This document shows, piece by piece, positions 59,162 through 64,000 of a stretch of 64,000 nucleotides of DNA; position 1 is the first letter of the stretch; the number at the start of each line of letters is the position of its first letter. The stretch is from an uncultured Bacteroides sp. GTDB taxonomy: Bacteria > Bacteroidota > Bacteroidia > Bacteroidales > UBA932. Below the pieces are notes generated by a model, which made no database searches, was not told the origin of the DNA, and saw only the letters and a program-made list of their open reading frames with translations. Made by a program: the position numbers and the translations under genes. The stretch covers positions 13,738 to 77,737 of the forward strand of contig UQQM01000008.1 of the NCBI GenBank assembly GCA_900543205.1, in the 5' to 3' direction.

Positions 59162-60232
59162 ATGAAACTTTCACAATTCAACTTCAACCTGCCCAAGGAG
59201 AAGATAGCTACGGAACTGCAGCCGGAAGTGGACGGAAGAATCCAATGGAGAGATGAGTGCAGGCTGCTGGTCCTCCACAAGGACAGCGGAGAGATAGAAC
59301 ACCGCAAATTCAAGGACATCATAGACTATTTCGGAAAAGGGGACCGCTTCGTGCTCAACGACACCAAGGTCTTCCCCGCCAAGCTCCTGGGAAAGAAGGA
59401 GAAGACAGGGGCAGACATCATGGTCTTCCTGCTCAGGGAGCTCAACAGGGAGCAGAGGCTGTGGGACGTGATAGTGGATCCCGCCCGCAAGATAAGGATA
59501 GGCAACAAACTCTATTTCGGCGAGGACGACAGCATGGTGGCGGAAGTCATCGACAACACGACCTCACGCGGAAGGACGCTGCGCTTCCTCTATGACGGCC
59601 CCTACGAGCAGTTCAAGGAAGCCCTGTTCAGCCTCGGGAAGACCCCTGTCCCCGAATGGGTGAAGACGGATCCCGACGAGAGGGACGCCGAGGAGTTCCA
59701 GACCATCTTCGCCAGGAACGAAGGCGCCGTGTCGGCTCCGGCCGCCGGCCTGCATTTCAGCAGGGAGCTCTTCAACAGAATGATACTCAAGGATATCGAG
59801 AAGACCTTCATAACCGTCCACATGGGCATAGGCCATTTCCGCAAGGTGGACGTCGAAGACCTGTCAAAACACAAGATGGACGGTGAGAGGTTCATAATCA
59901 GCGAACAGGCAGCCGACGAGATAAACACCACCAAAAGGACGGGGCACAAGATATGCGCAGTGGGGGTCACGGTCATCAGGGCGCTGGAGACCTACGTCAC
60001 CACCGAGAACGAGGTGAGGCCCAACGACTCATGGACCAACAAGTTCATCTTCCCTCCCTACGAGTTCTCGGTTCCCGATGCAATAGTGTCGACCTTCCAT
60101 CTGCCCCAGTCCACCATGCTCATGACCGTAGCGGCCTTCGGAGGCTACGAAAACGTGATGAAGGCCTACGAAGAAGCCCTCAAGGGTGACTATCTCTTCG
60201 GCCCCTACGGCGACGCCATGCTCATCGTATAG
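59162..60232 (+). CDS. queA: tRNA preQ1(34) S-adenosylmethionine ribosyltransferase-isomerase QueA
   Basis: 356 residues, normal length. Family blocks NFNLPKEKIATELQP, RFVLNDTKVFPAKLLGKKEK, SAPAAGLHFSRELF, FITVHMGIGHFRKV, HKICAVGVTVIRALET and FIFPPYEF. QueA transfers the ribosyl part of SAM to preQ1 in tRNA, making epoxyqueuosine. The 84 bases before it contain no clear TAnnTTTG. Confidence 0.96.
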   Translation: MKLSQFNFNLPKEKIATELQPEVDGRIQWRDECRLLVLHKDSGEIEHRKFKDIIDYFGKGDRFVLNDTKVFPAKLLGKKEKTGADIMVFLLRELNREQRLWDVIVDPARKIRIGNKLYFGEDDSMVAEVIDNTTSRGRTLRFLYDGPYEQFKEALFSLGKTPVPEWVKTDPDERDAEEFQTIFARNEGAVSAPAAGLHFSRELFNRMILKDIEKTFITVHMGIGHFRKVDVEDLSKHKMDGERFIISEQAADEINTTKRTGHKICAVGVTVIRALETYVTTENEVRPNDSWTNKFIFPPYEFSVPDAIVSTFHLPQSTMLMTVAAFGGYENVMKAYEEALKGDYLFGPYGDAMLIV

Positions 60233-60263
60233 CGCCGGGCTTCATATTCCGGAAGGAAAGACT

Positions 60264-60271
60264 TATCTTTG
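60264..60271 (+). promoter_or_regulatory. -7 box TATCTTTG for dprA
   Basis: Exact TAnnTTTG, 21 bases before the ATG at 60293. Confidence 0.55.
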
Positions 60272-60292
60272 TCCAGACTTGAATTATGGAAA

Positions 60293-61474
60293 ATGGACAA
60301 GGAGACTCTTTCCGTCATAGGAGCGATAGCTCTGAATGACATATTCGGGCAGGAACCGGGGATTGCCGTGCGCATCGTCGCCGAACTCGGCAGCACTTAT
60401 GCCCTTTTCGGGCTTCCACCCTCCGAAATCGCCAGGATTTTCGGCCCCGGCAGCAGATATTCAGGAAAAATCGGGCCTCGCAGCCTGGACGAAGCCGCAC
60501 GCAGCTATGAAAGGCTGCGCGGAAGCGGCTGTTCGTTCGTATGCATCACCGACCCCGCCTATCCGAAAAGGCTGGCCGAATGCCCCGACGCCCCGGTGCT
60601 CCTGTATATGCGCTCCGGCTCCCCGGCTCCGGAAATCTTCAACCGGCGGCCTGCGGTCGCGATAGTGGGTACGCGCGACATGAGCCTCTACGGCAGGGAC
60701 TGGTGCAGGCGCATCGTGGCAGCGCTCTCCATGGCCGGGAAGCCCCCTCTCATAGTCAGCGGACTGGCGATAGGCGTGGACATCACAGCCCAGCAGGCCG
60801 CGCTCGAATGCTCGCTCCCCACCGTCGGGGTCAGCCCCGTCGGGATTGATGACGTATACCCCCGCCGCCATGCCGCCTTCGTCGGAAGGATGGTGTCCAC
60901 GCCCGGCTGCGCCCTGGTCACCGACTATCCGCCCGGAACCCTGCCGATGCCGCAGGTCTTCCTGCGCCGCAACAGGATAATCGCAGGGATGGCCGACGCG
61001 GTCATACTCATAGAGTCGAAGCCGAAGGGAGGAGGCATGATGACCGCCAGGCTTGCCTCCGGCTACGGGCGCGGCGTGTTCGTACTGCCCGGGCGCATAG
61101 ACGACATACGATCCGCAGGCTGCAACCAGCTGCTCGCGGAGAAGATTGCGGAGCCGATAGTCTCCACCGCGATGCTGCTTTCGTCAGTCGGGCTCGGCAG
61201 CATAGTCTCGCCGCGTACCGGTCCCGAAGTCCGGCTGCGGCAGCAATTCTCCGGGAAGCTCCCCGGCAATGATGTGGACGGCTTGTGCAGGCTGTTCGGC
61301 CTGATACGTGAAAGGCGCGGGGTCAGCTACGAAGAGCTCTGCGAACTCGGAGGGCTTCCCTATCCCGAGGTGGCGCGGCTGGCGGGTCTGCTCGAAGGCG
61401 CCGGCTTCATTACGAGCGACATGTTCCAGAGATGCACGGCAAACGCAGGTTTTATGGGGAATTTGTCCGGTTAG
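60293..61474 (+). CDS. dprA: DNA-processing protein DprA
   Basis: 393 residues from the ATG at 60293; the frame extends back to a TTG at 60269, but that lies inside the promoter box. An N-terminal SAM-like helical region precedes the extended Rossmann fold: VAIVGTRDMSLYGRDW, LIVSGLAIGVDITAQQAAL, PQVFLRRNRIIAGMADAVIL, and C-terminal winged-helix-like EELCELGGLPYPEVARLAGL. DprA protects incoming single-stranded DNA and loads RecA. Confidence 0.92.
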   Translation: MDKETLSVIGAIALNDIFGQEPGIAVRIVAELGSTYALFGLPPSEIARIFGPGSRYSGKIGPRSLDEAARSYERLRGSGCSFVCITDPAYPKRLAECPDAPVLLYMRSGSPAPEIFNRRPAVAIVGTRDMSLYGRDWCRRIVAALSMAGKPPLIVSGLAIGVDITAQQAALECSLPTVGVSPVGIDDVYPRRHAAFVGRMVSTPGCALVTDYPPGTLPMPQVFLRRNRIIAGMADAVILIESKPKGGGMMTARLASGYGRGVFVLPGRIDDIRSAGCNQLLAEKIAEPIVSTAMLLSSVGLGSIVSPRTGPEVRLRQQFSGKLPGNDVDGLCRLFGLIRERRGVSYEELCELGGLPYPEVARLAGLLEGAGFITSDMFQRCTANAGFMGNLSG

Positions 61475-61499
61475 CGGTACCATATATCGATGAATAGAT

Positions 61500-61507
61500 T
61501 AAATTTG
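61500..61507 (+). promoter_or_regulatory. -7 box TAAATTTG for tatD
   Basis: Exact TAnnTTTG, 6 bases before the ATG at 61514. Confidence 0.6.
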
Positions 61508-61513
61508 TAGGAT

Positions 61514-62281
61514 ATGGAGTTCATCGACACCCACACACACTGCTACGATGAGGCCTTCGCCGGCGTTGAGGACGAAATCATCGCCAGGGCAGTGTCCGCC
61601 GGAGTCAGCCTGATGCTGCAGGCCGACATTGACTCGCACGAGAGGGGCAGGATGCTTGAGCTTACGGCGAGGCACCCGGAGCGGCTGCGCCACATGCTGG
61701 GGCTCTACCCGGGTTCCGTCCATGAAGACTGGCGGGACGAGCTGGACGCGGTCGAAGCCGCCTACGACGGGAAAGCCGTCGCCGTGGGGGAAATCGGTCT
61801 GGATTACCACTACGGGGCGGAATTCGCGGAGCAGCAGAAGGAGGCCCTGCGTGCGCAGCTGGAGCTGGCGGCCTCCTGGGACCTCCCGGTGAACATACAC
61901 CTGCGCGACGCCACAGGGGACTTCGTGGAGATCATCGAGGACTGCCGTGCGCTGCACCTGCGGGGCAACCTGCACGCCTACGGAGGCAGCTACGAGACCT
62001 TCCGCAGGCTCAGCCGCTCCGGCGACTGGTATATAGGAGTGGGCGGGGTCGTGACCTTCCGGAAGGCGGCCATAGCCGAGGAGCTGCACCGCTATCCTCT
62101 CGACCGCATACTCCTCGAAACCGACGCGCCCTATCTGACTCCCGTGCCGCACAGGGGCGAAAGGAACGAAAGCTCGATGATTCCGCTGATCGCCTCTGAG
62201 GTGGCGCGGCGCACGGGGACCAGCCTGGAATTCATTGCGGAGACCACCACCGCCAACGCGAAAACACTGTTTGCCTTATGA
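61514..62281 (+). CDS. tatD: TatD-family metal-dependent hydrolase
   Basis: 255 residues. Metal ligands in FIDTHTHCYD, glutamate in VAVGEIGLDYHYG, histidine in PVNIHLRDA, LHAYGGS in place of the usual HCFSG, and LLETDAPYLTPVPHRGERNE. TatD proteins act as DNases or D-aminoacyl-tRNA deacylase-like hydrolases in the cytoplasm. Stop and next start overlap as ATGA. Confidence 0.93.
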   Translation: MEFIDTHTHCYDEAFAGVEDEIIARAVSAGVSLMLQADIDSHERGRMLELTARHPERLRHMLGLYPGSVHEDWRDELDAVEAAYDGKAVAVGEIGLDYHYGAEFAEQQKEALRAQLELAASWDLPVNIHLRDATGDFVEIIEDCRALHLRGNLHAYGGSYETFRRLSRSGDWYIGVGGVVTFRKAAIAEELHRYPLDRILLETDAPYLTPVPHRGERNESSMIPLIASEVARRTGTSLEFIAETTTANAKTLFAL

Positions 62282-63342
62282 CTTTCAATCTATTCAAGGA
62301 CAAATCGGCGAAGACCTCCTCGGTGCTGCTGATCTACACCGGAGGCACCATAGGCATGAAGGAGGACCCGGTCGACGGCGCCCTCAGGCCGTTCGACTTC
62401 AACAGCCTGCTGGAAGAAGTCCCGGAGCTGCGCAAGTTCGGGCTGACCATCGACTCCCACACCTTCTCCCCGCTGATAGACTCGTCGAACGTCGAACCCT
62501 CGCTGTGGCAGTCCCTCGCCAGGCTCATCCAGGAACGGTACGAACATTACGACGGCTTCGTGATACTTCACGGCACCGACACCATGGCATACAGCGCCTC
62601 CGCGCTCAGCTTCATGCTGGACAATCTCTGCAAGCCGGTCATATTCACCGGCAGCCAGCTGCCTGTCGGCAGGCCGAGGACGGACGGCAAGGAGAACCTG
62701 ATCTCGGCTGTGGAAATCGCGGCCGCGAAGGATTCCTACGGCTGCGCGGTGGTGCCCGAGGTCTGCATCTGCTTCAACTCGCAGCTTTTCAGGGGCAACC
62801 GCAGCACCAAGGTCAACGCCACCGGTTTCGACGCCTTCAGTTCTCCGAACTATCCCCCGCTCGCGACAGCCGGAATCAGCATAAAGTACAATAACGGATT
62901 CATCCACTACCCGGCCTCAAGGAGCAGGACCCTCGGCATCCATGACGTGCTGGACACCAGGGTCTCCATACTGAAGATACATCCGGGCATCACCGAGCAG
63001 GCGGTGAGCGACATCCTGCTCGGCCCCGGGACGAGGGCGGTGATTCTCGAAACCTACGGTTCGGGGAATGCGATTTCGAAGCCCTGGTTCATAGAGACGG
63101 TCAAGGAAGCCGCCGCGCGCGGGAAGATTCTTCTGAATGTCACTCAATGTCTTAGCGGAGATGTGGACATGGACCTCTACGCCACCGGGCGCAGCCTCAA
63201 GGAAGCCGGCGTGATTTCAGGCCACGACATCACGACCGAGAGCGCATTGGGGAAATTGTTCTATCTGATGGGAAACTATGCGTCGAACGACAGAGTGAAA
63301 CAGCTGCTGGAGAAGAATCTGAAAGGCGAAATATCAAAATAA
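62278..63342 (+). CDS. ansA: Type I L-asparaginase
   Basis: 354 residues. Active-site loops LLIYTGGTIGMKEDP and VILHGTDTMAYSASALSFML, then TGSQLPVGRPRTDGKENL. No signal peptide, so it is cytoplasmic. It hydrolyses asparagine to aspartate and ammonia. Coupled to tatD. It ends 86 bp before the exbB-like gene, a gap that is strongly AT-rich. Confidence 0.93.
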   Translation: MTFNLFKDKSAKTSSVLLIYTGGTIGMKEDPVDGALRPFDFNSLLEEVPELRKFGLTIDSHTFSPLIDSSNVEPSLWQSLARLIQERYEHYDGFVILHGTDTMAYSASALSFMLDNLCKPVIFTGSQLPVGRPRTDGKENLISAVEIAAAKDSYGCAVVPEVCICFNSQLFRGNRSTKVNATGFDAFSSPNYPPLATAGISIKYNNGFIHYPASRSRTLGIHDVLDTRVSILKIHPGITEQAVSDILLGPGTRAVILETYGSGNAISKPWFIETVKEAAARGKILLNVTQCLSGDVDMDLYATGRSLKEAGVISGHDITTESALGKLFYLMGNYASNDRVKQLLEKNLKGEISK

Positions 63343-63428
63343 GTATTGCCAAATGAATTTTTATTACTAAATTGCACCGGATTTAAAGACAATAATATTA
63401 CAACTAATAATACATTATTAAAATCATT

Positions 63429-64000
63429 ATGAAAAAGTTTCTTGTGTTTTTGGCAGTTGCCGGAGTAATGGCTTTCTCTGCCAACGTTGCTTCTGCTCAG
63501 GACGACGCTCCTGCAGCAACCGAGACAACCGCAGCAGCTCCTGCCGCCAGCGAGCCCACCAGCCTTGCTGACCTTACCGCTGCAGCCCCTGAAGTTCCCC
63601 TTCACCAGGCTCTGAAGACCCAGTTCATCGACGGTGGTCCCGGATTCATGACCATGATCGCCCTCTGCTTGATCCTCGGTCTTGCACTCTGCATCGAGCG
63701 CATCCTCTATCTCACCTTCTCGAAGACCAACACCAAGAAGCTCGTCGCCCAGGTTGAGGCCGCTCTCGCGAAGGGAGGCATCGAGGAGGCAAAGAAGGTT
63801 TGCCGTGACACCCGCGGCCCCGTAGCCAGCATTTTCTATCAGGGACTTCTCCGCTACGACCAGGGAGTTGACGTTGTCGAGAAGACCGTCGTTTCCTACG
63901 GTTCAGTCCAGATGAGCGAAATGGAGAACGGACTTTCATGGATTTCACTGTTCATCGCCCTTGCACCTTCACTCGGATTCCTCGGAACCGTTGTCGGAAT
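63429..64000 (+). CDS. exbB: ExbB/TolQ/MotA-type proton channel subunit, 5' part
   Basis: The frame from the ATG at 63429 stays open to the window end (190 codons), so the gene continues to the right. Signal-like N-terminus MKKFLVFLAVAGVMAFSA, an alanine/proline/threonine-rich linker, TM1 (MTMIALCLILGLALCIERIL), a cytoplasmic stretch with KVCRDTRGPVASIFYQG, and the second helix with LFIALAPSLGFLGTVVG, the family's most conserved block. With ExbD it energises TonB. Codon use is more biased than in neighbours, as in highly expressed genes. Confidence 0.93.
   Translation, partial: MKKFLVFLAVAGVMAFSANVASAQDDAPAATETTAAAPAASEPTSLADLTAAAPEVPLHQALKTQFIDGGPGFMTMIALCLILGLALCIERILYLTFSKTNTKKLVAQVEAALAKGGIEEAKKVCRDTRGPVASIFYQGLLRYDQGVDVVEKTVVSYGSVQMSEMENGLSWISLFIALAPSLGFLGTVVG

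Noticed and set aside
60286-60300. ATG at 60286 as the dprA start
   Set aside because: It is out of frame with DprA; the in-frame ATG is 60293.
1-64000. tRNA, rRNA, CRISPR or insertion-sequence genes
   Set aside because: All gaps over 100 bp were read; no cloverleaf with CCA-type end, no spaced repeat array and no transposase were found.

Overview
The window is a chromosomal segment of a GC-rich member of the Bacteroidota, most likely order Bacteroidales. The evidence is lineage-specific: many genes have a TAnnTTTG -7 promoter box a few bases before the start codon, there are almost no Shine-Dalgarno sequences, and typical families occur (Porin_10 outer-membrane protein, beta-propeller/AraC membrane regulator, fimbrillin-type lipoprotein remnant, BACON-like remnant, COG1373 AAA ATPases with DUF4143). 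Assignment below order is not possible from the sequence alone. No rRNA, tRNA, CRISPR array, intact insertion sequence or prophage was seen.

Layout. 1-8.5 kb: the 3' part of an alpha-2-macroglobulin-like gene, a nucleoside kinase coupled to a UvrA paralogue, and an EamA transporter. 8.5-16.1 kb: S41 protease, recO, U32/TrhP-like protein, ATPase 1, rdgB, polyprenyl synthetase, rsgA. 16.1-21.5 kb: ATPase 2 with three palindromes upstream, rnr, gltX. 21.5-22.75 kb: no clear gene, but a 7-bp tandem repeat, a dispersed repeat element and a BACON-like remnant. 22.75-28.5 kb: rpiB, truB, a membrane-bound AraC-type regulator and an Fsr-like MFS exporter. 28.5-35.2 kb: a TetR-led RND efflux operon. 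35.2-43.8 kb: MscS channel, TauE-like protein and, on the minus strand, a second TetR-led exporter of the YbhGFSR type with its own TolC. 43.9-49.3 kb: amgK/murU-like MurNAc recycling genes, divergent from a Porin_10 protein and a lytic transglycosylase. 49.3-52.1 kb: a lower-GC accessory patch with a small gene, a broken fimbrillin-like gene, REP-like hairpins, ATPase 3 and an ORF6N-like fragment. 52.1-64 kb: housekeeping genes (YczE-like protein, M13 peptidase, FtsX-type permease, TPR protein, rRNA methyltransferase, SRPBCC, Nudix, queA, dprA, tatD, asparaginase) and the start of an exbB-type gene.

Genes in operons are tightly packed. Many neighbours share ATGA or TGATG junctions, which suggests translational coupling, especially in the RND operon (tetR-lipoprotein-adaptor-pump-TolC).

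The most unusual theme is the set of three COG1373-type ATPases. Each is preceded by its own symmetric or iterated DNA array: a 60-bp nested dyad, three GTTGC-N6-GC(A/G)(A/G)C palindromes, and four direct repeats spaced 33/29/33 bp. In two of the three the array lies directly upstream of the -7 box, like a multi-site operator. The second notable item is a roughly 0.5-kb element open in many frames at 22.05-22.54 kb, part of which (30 bp, two mismatches, inverted) recurs at the end of the alpha-2-macroglobulin gene.
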